A stretch of DNA of 64,000 nt from Rhodospirillales bacterium. Its GTDB lineage: Bacteria; Pseudomonadota; Alphaproteobacteria; SP197. The notes under the pieces are model-generated. The model was not told where the DNA came from. It worked only from the letters and a program-made list of their open reading frames with translations, and did no database searches. A program made the translations under genes and the position numbers. Where the stretch lies: contig JACONG010000016.1 in assembly GCA_014323865.1 (NCBI GenBank), forward strand, positions 317,982 to 381,981, read 5' to 3'. Shown piece after piece: positions 35,762 through 44,549 of this stretch (positions are counted from its first letter, which is position 1; each line of letters starts with the position of its first letter).

Positions 35762-36120
35762 GTTGGGGCAAGGTCTTTCTGGAGGGACTCCTGCTTGAGG
35801 CCGAGATCGGCGTGCTTGACCACGAGCATGGCCGTCGCCAACCGCTCATCGTCGATATCACCATGGAGGTCAACACCGGTGCGCCCGACGAGAACGACCT
35901 CTGTTCCGTAATCGACTACCGGGTTGCCGCCGACCATGCCCGCAGTCTCGTGGCGAGCGGCCATATAGAACTCGTCGAGACATTCGTCGAACGTCTGGCT
36001 TCGGCCTGCCTTAAGGATACCCGGGTCATCAAGGTGACGGTCCGTGCACGCAAACCCGACGCCATCGAGGATGCCGAAGCGGCCGGCGTCGAGATCGCTC
36101 GGACGCAAGCAAAGCGTTGA
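35758..36120 (+). CDS. folB: Dihydroneopterin aldolase
   Basis: Cleaves 7,8-dihydroneopterin in folate synthesis. The 120-residue protein has KVFLEGLLLEAEIGVLDHEHGRRQPL, VIDYRVAADHARSLVAS with the conserved DY segment, and IELVETFVERLASACL, followed by the C-terminal VRARKPDAIEDAEAAGVEI. This family usually forms an octamer. The start ATG at 35758 overlaps the SDR stop (ATGA). A longer frame from 35488 in this phase is not used, as it would overlap the SDR. Confidence 0.92.
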   Translation: MSWGKVFLEGLLLEAEIGVLDHEHGRRQPLIVDITMEVNTGAPDENDLCSVIDYRVAADHARSLVASGHIELVETFVERLASACLKDTRVIKVTVRARKPDAIEDAEAAGVEIARTQAKR

Positions 36121-36474
36121 CGAATCGCGGTGCGGGCGGAGTCCTTCCCTACTTCGGCCCATCGACGCGAAAAACAGTCCGGAATCGTCGGAATCCGCGC
36201 CCGAGCACGCCTCCGGAAGCCTGATTTGTGCACAGCCGCTCCCGGGTCGACCGGCAGAGGGGTTGTCAAGATCCGGTTCTCGAAACCATCGCAGTCATGT
36301 CACACGCCGTCACCGGAAAACTCGAAAAGTCATAGGGTTAACGAAACTGCAAAAAAAGGGCAGTTCTGTGTGACATGGCGGATTTCCGCGCTCTGGGCCG
36401 TTGCTGGCCGACCTTTTCGACAGACTTGTCCACAGCTTCTATTATAGCCTCCGGGCGAGGCTAGACGCCGGCGT
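36121..36474. other. Intergenic, no gene recognised
   Basis: 354 bases between folB and the convergent FadR gene. Composition drops in GC towards 36340-36450, with a run of seven A at 36352. TTGTCCACAG near 36427 resembles a DnaA box (TTATCCACA) and TTGTGCACAG near 36227 is a weaker match; two isolated near-matches are not enough to call an origin. No terminator-like stem was found. Confidence 0.4.
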
Positions 36475-37215
36475 TCAGGCGGCGGAAAGCTGCTGCCGGG
36501 CAGCGTCGAGATGGCGCAAGACGATCTCGACCGCAAGCTCGGCGTCACGCGCCCGGAGCGCATCGTAGAGCGCCCGATGCTCGCGGTTATAGGCCTCCAT
36601 GCTCTCGGGCGTCAGGACCTTGTCCTTCATAGCGTTCCACTGGCGGTGGCCACGCACGTGATTGATCTGCCTATAAAGCGAGACCATCAGTGGGTTGCGC
36701 GTGGCATCCGCAATCGACTGATGGAAGGTGCGGTCGTGACGTGTGAACCCCTCCGCCCAGAGCCCGTCGGCTTCCAGCGCCTTAAGCGCCTCGGCAATGC
36801 GGTGAAGATCGCGCAGCGTGGCGTGCAGTGTGGCAAGCCGGACCATGTGGGGCTCGACGGCGATCCGGACTTCGACCAGCTCGATCGGGCTGGTGACCTC
36901 GGCGACGTCATCCTCGCCGGCCTCGGGCCGGAAGGTCACGAAGGTGCCGCTGCCGACCCGGCGGCTGACCAGATGGTTGTGCTCCAGGATGCGCAGCGCC
37001 TCGCGCACCGTCGTGCGCGAGCTCGACAAGGCGGTCGCAAGCTGCCGTTCGGCCGGCAGCCGTTCGCCATCGACATACACGCCGTCGAGGATCGCCTGGC
37101 GCAGCTGGGCAGCGATCGCAGCTGCGCTCTTGGCGTTCGGCAGAGGCAGCTTCCGCAAGGTGTCGCTGTGTTCAGGCGATCCGGCCATCGGCACTTCCGC
37201 GCTTTTGCTTGACAT
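36475..37215 (-). CDS. GntR/FadR family transcriptional regulator
   Basis: A 246-residue regulator with an N-terminal winged helix (AQLRQAILDGVYVDGERLPAERQLATAL then SSSRTTVREALRILEHNHLVSRRVGSGTFV) and a C-terminal FCD ligand-binding domain (ELVEVRIAVEPHMVRLAT, FTRHDRTFHQSIADATRNP) with the metal-binding Asp/His pattern of the group. It diverges from the oxidoreductase-glnT-glxBCD gene set, 185 bases away, and is the likely regulator of it. ATG 37215 is preferred to 37338, whose extension has no similarity. Confidence 0.9.
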   Translation of the reverse strand: MSSKSAEVPMAGSPEHSDTLRKLPLPNAKSAAAIAAQLRQAILDGVYVDGERLPAERQLATALSSSRTTVREALRILEHNHLVSRRVGSGTFVTFRPEAGEDDVAEVTSPIELVEVRIAVEPHMVRLATLHATLRDLHRIAEALKALEADGLWAEGFTRHDRTFHQSIADATRNPLMVSLYRQINHVRGHRQWNAMKDKVLTPESMEAYNREHRALYDALRARDAELAVEIVLRHLDAARQQLSAA

Positions 37216-37400
37216 CGTTGTCACACGGGACTTAGCTACCCGCGAATTGGTTCGATTGGGCCACAATTGGCACAGAACATCGTCGGACCAAATACGGGCC
37301 AAGTCAAGCTCGGCAAGGATTTCCAGCCTTTCAGGCACCTAGACCAATCCAGACCGCGCCCGACTCGGCCAAGCCGTTCAAGGAGGAGAGACGCACCGCC

Positions 37401-38738
37401 ATGGCCTTCCCCACCCATTCCAAGTACGTGATCATCGGGGCCGGCATTCACGGCCTTTCGACCGCCTATCATCTTGCGCTGGAGCTCAAGGCGCGCGGCA
37501 AGGGCACCGGCGACGACATCCTGGTTCTCGACAAGACCGGCATCGCGGCCGGTGCCAGCGGCATTGCCTGCGGCGTGGTGCGTAACAACTACTACCAGCC
37601 CGCCATGCGCGAGCTGATGGCCCAATGCGTCGAGGTCTGGGAGAGCGACCCCGAGGCCTACAGCTACCACCCGGTCGGCTACATGCAGATCTCGTGCGAA
37701 TCGATGCATGAGGACGTCGCGTCAATCTACGAGCAGCAGAAGGCAATCGGCTACAAGTCGGACTTCATCGAAGGGGCCGATGCCTGCACCGCCTACATGA
37801 AGGAGTTGTTCTCGGACTGGCGTGCCCAGGGCATCACTTCGGTGCTGCACGAAAAGAAGGGTGGCTTCGCCAACAATACCGCCTCGATCTACGGCCTCGC
37901 CGGCAAGGCCGAGGACGAGGGTGTCCGCATCATCACCGGTTGCCACGTCACCGGCTTCGAGAAGTCGGGCGAGGCCGTCTCGAAGGTCCTGACCGACAAG
38001 GGCGACATCAGGACCGACATGGTTGTGGTTGCGGTCGGCCCTTGGGCCAGCCAGGTCTGGAACATGCTGGACCTGCCCAAGACGGTCTCAATCAAGGGCA
38101 GCGACGGCACCATGCACGAGGGCATCGACACCTGGCGCTACTGGTGCCTTGAGGAAGGCACGCTCGGCGTCGATCCGAACCTGCAGAAACTCAACGACGG
38201 CGGCATGCCGCCGGTGATTCATGTTGACACCAACGCACCGCTGATGTCGGACGTCGACGGCTCGGTCATCACCGAAGAGATGTGGGGCATCTACTACAAA
38301 CCCGATTTCAACTTTGCCGGCATCCAGGGCGGGGCCATGCCCTATGAGGTCAAGACGCCGGTCGACCGGGTCGCGCTTGATCCCTACGGCCCGAACTCGC
38401 CCGACTTCATCGTCGGCGACGACTTCGCGCATATGTGGTGCTCGGCGCTGGCGCACTGCCAGGAGCGCTTCTCCGGCAAGATTGGCAAGTGGAAGAAGGA
38501 GCCTTCGGGCGGCCTGGGTTGCTTCACGCCCGACAGCTTCCCTGTGTTCGACACCTTCTGCGAGAACGTCCAGTTCATCGCCGACTCGAACCACGGCTAC
38601 AAGATGATCGGCGTCGGCAAGCTGGTCGCCAGCGAGTGTGTCGGCGAGACCAGCGCGCTGCTCGAGCCGTTCCGCTTCTCGCGTTACGCCGAAGGCAGGA
38701 TGCATCCGGTTTCGAATAGCCCGTTTCCGTGGAGCTGA
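37401..38738 (+). CDS. FAD-dependent amine/amino-acid oxidoreductase (DadA/sarcosine oxidase beta-like)
   Basis: A 445-residue flavoprotein of the DAO fold. The FAD-binding loop is VIIGAGIHGLSTAYHLALEL, followed by GASGIACGVVRNNYYQPAM, with a second FAD segment VVVAVGPWASQVWNML and an end pattern NHGYKMIGVGKLVASE. It resembles sarcosine oxidase beta and N-methylglutamate dehydrogenase A rather than a general D-amino-acid dehydrogenase. The context (glnT, glxBCD) fits oxidation of an N-methylated amino acid, but no SoxD/G/A-type partners are present. It heads the plus-strand run and starts after GGAGG. Confidence 0.85.
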   Translation: MAFPTHSKYVIIGAGIHGLSTAYHLALELKARGKGTGDDILVLDKTGIAAGASGIACGVVRNNYYQPAMRELMAQCVEVWESDPEAYSYHPVGYMQISCESMHEDVASIYEQQKAIGYKSDFIEGADACTAYMKELFSDWRAQGITSVLHEKKGGFANNTASIYGLAGKAEDEGVRIITGCHVTGFEKSGEAVSKVLTDKGDIRTDMVVVAVGPWASQVWNMLDLPKTVSIKGSDGTMHEGIDTWRYWCLEEGTLGVDPNLQKLNDGGMPPVIHVDTNAPLMSDVDGSVITEEMWGIYYKPDFNFAGIQGGAMPYEVKTPVDRVALDPYGPNSPDFIVGDDFAHMWCSALAHCQERFSGKIGKWKKEPSGGLGCFTPDSFPVFDTFCENVQFIADSNHGYKMIGVGKLVASECVGETSALLEPFRFSRYAEGRMHPVSNSPFPWS

Positions 38739-38864
38739 GCCACGGGCGCACGTTGACTCTGTCACGACGCGCGCGCCACTCTCAGTACAAGGTCGATGGA
38801 GGCGGCGGGGGCCTCCTCCGGAGGACCGAAACAAATTGGGAAGCTCCGAGGAGGGACACGATCC

Positions 38865-40337
38865 ATGCCGATGGATATTGAAGGCTACGTTGAACAACCT
38901 GGCCGCGCAAAACTCGTCAAAGACGTTCGCAAGAAGATCAACGAACTGAAGATCGACTACATCTACTATCAGTTCATTTCAGTCACTGGCCGCATCGTCG
39001 GCAAGGGCGTCCCGGCCGACCACTGGGAGACCATCGCTGAGCGGGGCTTCCAGCTGGTCTACGGTTCGGTCGCCAACCTCTACGTCGACCGCTACGGCGA
39101 CTACATCGGTTACGGCCCTGAGTCTTCGGAACTGGTCGGCATCCCCGATCCCGAGACCTTCGTCCAGCTGCCCTGGGACAAGCGCGTCGCCCGCGTCTAC
39201 TGCACCTGCTTCCGCAATCGCGAGGAGCCGGAGAACCCTGGCGGCTTCTTCACCGGCGACTGCCGCGGCAACCTGCGCCGGGCCCACGACGCCTTCCAGA
39301 AGAAGCACAAGGGCCTCCATATGCGACACGGCACGGAGCCCGAGATGATGTGGCTGAAGAAGGGTGAGAACGGCCTGCCCGATGGCGGCTTCTCGAAGCC
39401 CAACTGCTACCACATCGACCAGTTCGAGAGCCTGCGCCCGGTCTTCATGAAGGCGATCGAGTACAGCCGTGCCATGGGTCTCGACATGATCCAGGGAGAC
39501 CACGAGGACGCACCGGGCCAGCTTGAGCTCAACTTCCAGTTCGACGACGCCCTGCGCACCGCCGACCGGCTAACGACCTATCGCCAGATCTGCGCCCAGG
39601 TCGCACGCGAAAACAACCTGATCGCCTGTTTCATGTCGAAGCCATTCATGGGCGTCTCCGCGTCGGGTTGCCACCACAACGTCTCGCTGTGGAAGGGCGG
39701 CAAGGACGAGATGAACACGCTCGGCCAAGAGAACCCAGCCGGCATGCCAGAGAACTTCATGTACAAGAAGGGCGGCAAGAACACGTTCATGCCTGACGGC
39801 AAGGATCCGCGGAAGCCGGGCAAGGTCGGCCTGCAGGCGATCGGCGGTGTGATGGCGCATCTCGGTGCGCTGACCGCGATCGGTTGCTCGACCGTCAACT
39901 CGTACCGTCGTCTGTGGGACACGGGCTTCTGGGCGCCTGTCTTCGCCGACTGGGGCTACCAGAACCGCACCACCGGCATGCGCGTTTCCGCGCCGGGCCG
40001 TTTCGAGTACCGCGCCGTGGACTCGATGGTGAACCCCTATCTGATGGCCAACGCCATCATCCAGGCGTTCGACGACGGTATCGCCAACAAGCTCGATCCG
40101 GGCGAACCCGAAGAACGCAACATTTATCAGGCCATGGAAGAGGGAAAGAAGGTCAAGAAGCTGCCGATGTCGCTCGGCGACGCGCTCGATCGTCTCGAGA
40201 ACGACGAGGTCATCAAGGCCGCCATGCCCGGCGACATGTACAAGGTCTTCAAGCACTACAAGTCGAACGAGTGGGAGACCTTCATGGCCACCGTCACCGA
40301 GTGGGACATGGACACCTACTGGGATTGCCTGCCCTAA
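38865..40337 (+). CDS. glnT: Type III glutamate-ammonia ligase-like / gamma-glutamylmethylamide synthetase
   Basis: A 490-residue glutamine-synthetase-fold enzyme that couples glutamate to an amine using ATP. Features are DMIQGDHEDAPGQLELNFQF (metal-binding Glu), ACFMSKPFMGVSASGCHHNV, the ATP loop region with GALTAIGCSTVNSYRRL, and RVSAPGRFEYRAVDSMVNPY. Next to glxBCD and an amine oxidase homologue, the GMAS reaction with methylamine is as likely as ammonia. ATG 38865 is chosen because AGGAGG lies ten bases upstream, better than ATG 38871. Confidence 0.88.
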   Translation: MPMDIEGYVEQPGRAKLVKDVRKKINELKIDYIYYQFISVTGRIVGKGVPADHWETIAERGFQLVYGSVANLYVDRYGDYIGYGPESSELVGIPDPETFVQLPWDKRVARVYCTCFRNREEPENPGGFFTGDCRGNLRRAHDAFQKKHKGLHMRHGTEPEMMWLKKGENGLPDGGFSKPNCYHIDQFESLRPVFMKAIEYSRAMGLDMIQGDHEDAPGQLELNFQFDDALRTADRLTTYRQICAQVARENNLIACFMSKPFMGVSASGCHHNVSLWKGGKDEMNTLGQENPAGMPENFMYKKGGKNTFMPDGKDPRKPGKVGLQAIGGVMAHLGALTAIGCSTVNSYRRLWDTGFWAPVFADWGYQNRTTGMRVSAPGRFEYRAVDSMVNPYLMANAIIQAFDDGIANKLDPGEPEERNIYQAMEEGKKVKKLPMSLGDALDRLENDEVIKAAMPGDMYKVFKHYKSNEWETFMATVTEWDMDTYWDCLP

Positions 40338-40416
40338 GCAGGACGTTAGGAACGCGGCGGTGGCCGGTAACGGCTGCCGCCGTATCTGTCTTTGAAACCT
40401 GAGGAGGACAACCGCC

Positions 40417-41352
40417 ATGTGTGGCATCGCAGGTATCATCCACCGCAAGAAGGCCGCGGACGTCGGGTCGGAAATGACCGCAATGCTGCAGTCACTCAAG
40501 CACCGCGGACCGGACTCGACCGGCTTCGCGATCTACGGCGTCCCGAGCAAGAACGAGTACGTTCTGCGCTTCAAGGTCGCCGAGCAGGAAGACGTCGCCA
40601 AGGGCTACGACATTCACAAGCAGGTCAAGGACCGTCGTGCCGAGGTCGATCGCCGTCTGGCGGAGCTGGGCGTGAAGATGATCAAGGCCGAGGACGCGAC
40701 GGAGTACGCCTACCGCTATCGCATCAAGTTCAAGGGCAACATGCGCAAGCTGGCGGACTACATTGAGGACGTGGCCTCGACGGAGATCCTCTCGCTCGGC
40801 ACGGGTCTGGAGCTGATCAAGGACCTGGGCGACGCCAACACGGTGTCCGACCAGTATTCGCTCAAGGGCTTCAAGGGTACGCACGCCATCGGCCACACCC
40901 GCATGGCGACCGAGTCCGACGTCGACATCCGCTCGGCGCATCCCTACTGGGCCTACCCGTATCACGACATCTCGGTGGTCCATAACGGCCAGCTGACCAA
41001 CTACTGGATCATGCGGCGCGAGATGGAGCGCAAGGACTTCCGCTTCATGTCGAACTGCGACTCCGAGCTGATCGCGGTCTACATCGCTGACAAGCTGCAG
41101 GAAGGCATGGAGCTTGAGGATGCGATGAAGCAGTCGGTCGACGAGCTCGACGGCGTCTTCACCTATCTTGTGGCGACGTCGGACAGCCTCGGGATGGCCA
41201 AGGACGACATGGCCGCCAAGCCGATGGTGATCTACGAGAGCGACGACCTCGTGGCAATGGCCTCCGAAGAGGTCGCAATCCGCGAGATCCTGCCTCAGGA
41301 AATCGACACGTTTGACCCCTACGACCGGGAGGTTCGGGTATGGCGCAGCTAA
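40417..41352 (+). CDS. glxB: Class II glutamine amidotransferase domain protein (GlxB / MgsA-like)
   Basis: A 311-residue protein starting MCGIAGIIHRKKAADVG. Cys2 is the N-terminal nucleophile after Met removal, as in class II amidotransferases such as the glutamate synthase N-terminal domain. The conserved segments LKHRGPDSTGFAIYG, GHTRMATESDVDIRSAHPY and VVHNGQLTNYW follow. In related bacteria this is one of three proteins that together equal a glutamate-synthase large chain, used for N-methylglutamate synthase (MgsABC). Its end overlaps glxC by 13 bases. Confidence 0.9.
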   Translation: MCGIAGIIHRKKAADVGSEMTAMLQSLKHRGPDSTGFAIYGVPSKNEYVLRFKVAEQEDVAKGYDIHKQVKDRRAEVDRRLAELGVKMIKAEDATEYAYRYRIKFKGNMRKLADYIEDVASTEILSLGTGLELIKDLGDANTVSDQYSLKGFKGTHAIGHTRMATESDVDIRSAHPYWAYPYHDISVVHNGQLTNYWIMRREMERKDFRFMSNCDSELIAVYIADKLQEGMELEDAMKQSVDELDGVFTYLVATSDSLGMAKDDMAAKPMVIYESDDLVAMASEEVAIREILPQEIDTFDPYDREVRVWRS

Positions 41353-42185
41353 AGGAAGAGCATCGTTCGCACGATATGGGGCTGCACAGCGAGCAGCTCA
41401 CCGGGCGCACGCAGCAGCGCTTCTTCGACATCACCGAAGAGGAGAACTTCCTCTATCCGGAAGCCTTCGATGTCGACTTCAACAAGCGCAAGGCGTTCAA
41501 CGCCGCGGACATGGACACGACCGATGTCAACCTCAAGATCCGTGACCTGATGTCGAAGGGTTACGGCTCGATCGTGATCAAGAATCCGCTCGCCCGCCAC
41601 TCGCTCGGCGTCGGCATCCTGCAGCGGCTGAACCTGACCTTCGAGGGCAGTCTGGGCTACTTTGGCGTTGGCCTGATCGACGGCCCGAACGTCCGCATCA
41701 CCGGCCGCGTAGGCTGGTCCTGCGCCGAGAACATGATGGCCGGCACCGTGATCGTCGAAAAGAACGCGGGCTCGACCTTCGGTGCGGCGATCCGTGGCGG
41801 CGACCTCGTCTGCATGGGCGACGTCGGTTCGCGCACGGGCATCGACCAGAAGGGCGGCACGATCATCGTCGGCGGCCGGACGGGTGCGTTCTCGGGCTTC
41901 ATGATGCAGCGCGGCCGCATGGTCGTGCTGGGTGACGCCGGCAAGAACCTGGGCGACTCGATGTACGACGGCACGATCTATATCGGCGGCAAGATCGAGA
42001 GCCTCGGCGTCGACGCGGTAACCTCGGAGATGACCGAACTCGACTGCGCCTGGCTCGAGCGCAAGCTCAAGCAGTTTGGGCTGAAGGCACCCAACAGCAT
42101 CAAGAACATGACCAAGATCGTCGCAGGCAAGCAGCTCTGGAACTACGACAACCTCGAGCCTTCCGAGAAGAAGATCGTTCTCTAG
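41340..42185 (+). CDS. glxC: GltB C-terminal (GXGXG) domain protein (GlxC / MgsB-like)
   Basis: A 281-residue beta-helix protein equal to the C-terminal domain of the glutamate synthase large chain. The repeating glycine pattern of the GXGXG motif is visible: GYFGVGLIDGPNVRITGRVGW, VIVEKNAGSTFGAAIRGGDL, GDVGSRTGIDQKGGTIIVGG and LGDAGKNLGDSMYDGTIYIG. It presumably joins the amidotransferase and FMN subunits. It starts within the end of glxB (13-base overlap) and ends 23 bases before glxD. Confidence 0.9.
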   Translation: MAQLKEEHRSHDMGLHSEQLTGRTQQRFFDITEEENFLYPEAFDVDFNKRKAFNAADMDTTDVNLKIRDLMSKGYGSIVIKNPLARHSLGVGILQRLNLTFEGSLGYFGVGLIDGPNVRITGRVGWSCAENMMAGTVIVEKNAGSTFGAAIRGGDLVCMGDVGSRTGIDQKGGTIIVGGRTGAFSGFMMQRGRMVVLGDAGKNLGDSMYDGTIYIGGKIESLGVDAVTSEMTELDCAWLERKLKQFGLKAPNSIKNMTKIVAGKQLWNYDNLEPSEKKIVL

Positions 42186-42208
42186 GCCCACGGAGGAAAG
42201 ACAGAACA

Positions 42209-43579
42209 ATGGCTACCAAGAAAAAAGACATCTTCGATCGTGCGCCCGACGGCCGGAATAAGGAGGTTCTCGGCGAGAACTTCATGTTCTCACCGCGTGT
42301 GATCGACGACATCCACATCAAGGCCGAGCTCGGCCGTTACCGAATGCGTGGCATGGCGCTGTTCAAGAAGATCCCAACCTGGGACGACCTGACCTTCATG
42401 CCGGGCACGCTGACCCGTTTCGTCATCGAAGGTTATCGCGAGAAATGCGAGACCAAGACGGTGATCGGCCCCCGCGCCAAGCGTCCGCTTGAGCTCGATA
42501 TCCCGGTCTATGTCACCGGCATGAGCTTCGGCGCGCTGTCGTTCGAGGCCAAGACCGCGCTCGCGCGCGGCGCCACCATGGCCGGCACGGCAACGTGCTC
42601 GGGCGAAGGCGGCATGATCCCCGATGAGCGGCGTTATTCGGAGAAGTGGCTCTACCAGTGCATCCAGTCGCGCTATGGCTTCAACCCGCACCACCTGCGT
42701 CTCGCTGACGCCTGTGAGTTCTTCATCGGTCAGGGCTGCAAGGTTGGTTTGGGCGGTCATCTCATGGGCCAGAAGGTCACCGACCAGGTCGCCGAGATGC
42801 GTTCGCTGCCCGCGGGCATCGACCAGCGTTCGCCGGCCCGTCACCCCGACTGGCTGGGGCCGGACGATCTGGCGCTCAAGATCCAGGAAATCCGGGAGTC
42901 GACCGACTACCAGATCCCGATCCAGCTCAAGCTGGGTGCGGCGCGAGTCTATGACGACGTCCGCATGGCGGTGAAGTGCGATCCCGACTCGATCTACATC
43001 GACGGCATGGAAGGTTCGACTGGTGCTGGCCCGCATCTCGCCACCGAGGAGACGGGTGTTCCGGGCATTGCGGCGATCCGCCAGGCCCGCCGGGCGATCG
43101 ACGATCTGGGCAAGCGCGGCGAGATCACGCTGATCTACGCCGGTGCGGTGCGCAACGGCGGCGACCTCGCCAAGGCGCTCGCGCTGGGTGCGGACGCAGT
43201 CGCCATCGGCACCACCGCGATGATGGCGCTGAACTGCAACAAGGACATCCCCGAGGCCGACTACGAAGGCACAATCGGGGTGCCCGCCGGTTACTGCTAC
43301 CACTGCCACACAGGCCGTTGCCCCGTTGGCGTGGCGACGCAGGATCCGGAGCTCAGGAAGCGTCTCAATCCAGACGATGCCGCCGAGCGCGTCTACAACA
43401 TCCTCCACACGCTCGCGATCGAGTGTCAGATGATGGCCCGTGCCTGCGGCAAAACCAACGTGCACAGCCTGGAGCCCGAGGATCTTTCGGCTCTCACCAT
43501 GGAGGCTTCGGCCATGGCAGGCGTTCCGCTCGCCGGCACCAACCATACGGTTGGCGTCGACGACTACCACCACCTCTGA
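42209..43579 (+). CDS. glxD: FMN-binding glutamate synthase family protein (GlxD / MgsC-like)
   Basis: A 456-residue TIM-barrel protein of the glutamate synthase central/FMN domain. It has VTGMSFGALSFEAKTALARG, GEGGMIPDERRYSEKW, IPIQLKLGAARVYDDVRM, DGMEGSTGAGPHLATEETGV, and the iron-sulfur cysteines in GYCYHCHTGRCPVGVATQDP. With glxB and glxC it should form a three-part glutamate synthase-like enzyme that moves the gamma-amide or methylamine nitrogen to 2-oxoglutarate. Ends 14 bases before the Lys/Ala-rich gene. Confidence 0.92.
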   Translation: MATKKKDIFDRAPDGRNKEVLGENFMFSPRVIDDIHIKAELGRYRMRGMALFKKIPTWDDLTFMPGTLTRFVIEGYREKCETKTVIGPRAKRPLELDIPVYVTGMSFGALSFEAKTALARGATMAGTATCSGEGGMIPDERRYSEKWLYQCIQSRYGFNPHHLRLADACEFFIGQGCKVGLGGHLMGQKVTDQVAEMRSLPAGIDQRSPARHPDWLGPDDLALKIQEIRESTDYQIPIQLKLGAARVYDDVRMAVKCDPDSIYIDGMEGSTGAGPHLATEETGVPGIAAIRQARRAIDDLGKRGEITLIYAGAVRNGGDLAKALALGADAVAIGTTAMMALNCNKDIPEADYEGTIGVPAGYCYHCHTGRCPVGVATQDPELRKRLNPDDAAERVYNILHTLAIECQMMARACGKTNVHSLEPEDLSALTMEASAMAGVPLAGTNHTVGVDDYHHL

Positions 43580-43593
43580 TCGGGTGAGACAAG

Positions 43594-44112
43594 ATGGCAC
43601 GAGCAACCAAGAAAGCCGCCACGAAGAAGGCGGCAGCCAAGAAGCCGGCTTCAAAAAATGTGACCTCACTCAAGGCGGCAGCCAAGAAGAAGGCTACCCC
43701 GAAGAAGGCGGCGCGCAAGTCGAAGGCCAAGGCCAGCGACGTCGATTACTTCCTCAAGTCCGACGGCCTCGACACGTCGCGCGAGAAGGAAATCGGCCAG
43801 CACATCGGCTACCGCTACGACGTGAACCTGGTGCCCGACTACGATCGGCTGACGCCGTTTCTGGCGAAGTACATCGAGATGATGGGCTGGGACGACCTCA
43901 ACTGGCTTGAGGACGTCCACATGGGTTACGAGGAAGGCAACGCCGCGGTGTTCGATCGCAACGCCAACGGCTGGATTCGCATTCCGAAGTCCGTGAAGCT
44001 GCCGAACAACCAGCAGGACCGCGACATGATCGCGCGTGAGCTTCTGGTCAAGTTCCAGATGTCGGACCGGCATCCCATGCGGGACCTCTACCGAGCTTAT
44101 CGCAAGTTCTGA
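43594..44112 (+). CDS. Histone-H1-like Lys/Ala-rich protein with an unknown C-terminal domain
   Basis: A 172-residue protein. Residues 1-48 are almost only Lys, Ala, Thr, Ser and Pro (repeats like KKAAAKKPASK, KAAAKKKATPKKAARK), as in histone-H1-like bacterial DNA-binding tails. Residues 49-172 are a normal mixed sequence (DYFLKSDGLDTSREKEIGQH, FLAKYIEMMGWDDLNWLEDV, RIPKSVKLPNNQQDRDMIAR) that I do not recognise. It is 14 bases behind glxD in the same run, and is followed by a strong hairpin at 44134-44169. A DNA/RNA-binding or anionic-surface-tethering tail is possible. Why it lies in an amine-metabolism gene set is unclear. Confidence 0.8.
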   Translation: MARATKKAATKKAAAKKPASKNVTSLKAAAKKKATPKKAARKSKAKASDVDYFLKSDGLDTSREKEIGQHIGYRYDVNLVPDYDRLTPFLAKYIEMMGWDDLNWLEDVHMGYEEGNAAVFDRNANGWIRIPKSVKLPNNQQDRDMIARELLVKFQMSDRHPMRDLYRAYRKF

Positions 44113-44133
44113 CCGCCCTGCGTTTTTGTTACG

Positions 44134-44169
44134 ACAAGGGCCTGCCCTGGCAACGGGGCAGGCCCTTGT
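44134..44169 (+). terminator. Perfect 14-bp hairpin without T-run
   Basis: ACAAGGGCCTGCCC and GGGCAGGCCCTTGT pair over 14 bases, with the eight-base loop TGGCAACG. No run of T follows (CCTTGG), so it may terminate weakly, act as an attenuator or stabilise the 3' end of the upstream message. It ends 14 bases before the tarD start codon. Confidence 0.6.
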
Positions 44170-44455
44170 CCTTGGAAGAGAACATGAAGATCGTCGACAT
44201 CCGCAACGCCACCGCACCAATCGCGTCGGAGATCGCCAACGCCTACATCGACTTTTCGAAGATGATGGTGAGTGTGGTGGCCGTGGTCACCGACATTATG
44301 CGCGACGGCAGGCCGGTTATCGGCTACGGCTTCAATTCGAACGGCCGCTACGATGCCAAGGGGCTGATAGACGAGCGTTTCATCCTGCGCCTGATGGACG
44401 CCGAGCCGGAGGACTATGCGCCCGGCGGATCGCTCAATCCCGAGGCGGCAACGTT

Positions 44456-44460
44456 GTGGG
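44456..44460 (+). repeat. 5-bp direct repeat (GTGGG), left flank of insertion
   Basis: GTGGG here is repeated at 47629-47633 on the other side of the phage-derived segment. Flanking bases differ immediately outside and inside the repeat, so it is exactly five bases. Confidence 0.7.
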
Positions 44461-44481
44461 GGGCGGGAAGTCTTTGGGAAT

Positions 44482-44518
44482 CGTGACTATGCGTGATGAG
44501 GCGTGACTATGCGTGATG
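44482..44518 (+). repeat. Tandem 20-bp repeat near left end of phage fragment
   Basis: CGTGACTATGCGTGATG occurs at 44482-44498 and again at 44502-44518. The whole tract is also periodic at ten bases (four units beginning CGTGA), one helical turn each. It lies 21 bases inside the insertion boundary, where transposing phages have end-binding sites; no other evidence links it to transposition. Confidence 0.6.
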
Positions 44519-44549
44519 GATCAAGGGGTTAGGGGTGGATTCGGGGTTG

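Noticed and set aside
36225-36440. Possible replication origin from DnaA-box-like TTGTCCACA and TTGTGCACA
   Set aside because: Only two imperfect matches 200 bases apart, no box cluster, no dnaA, parAB or other origin-associated gene nearby.
44482-44518. Possible start of a CRISPR array
   Set aside because: Only two full repeat copies with a three-base gap and no spacers; a tandem repeat.
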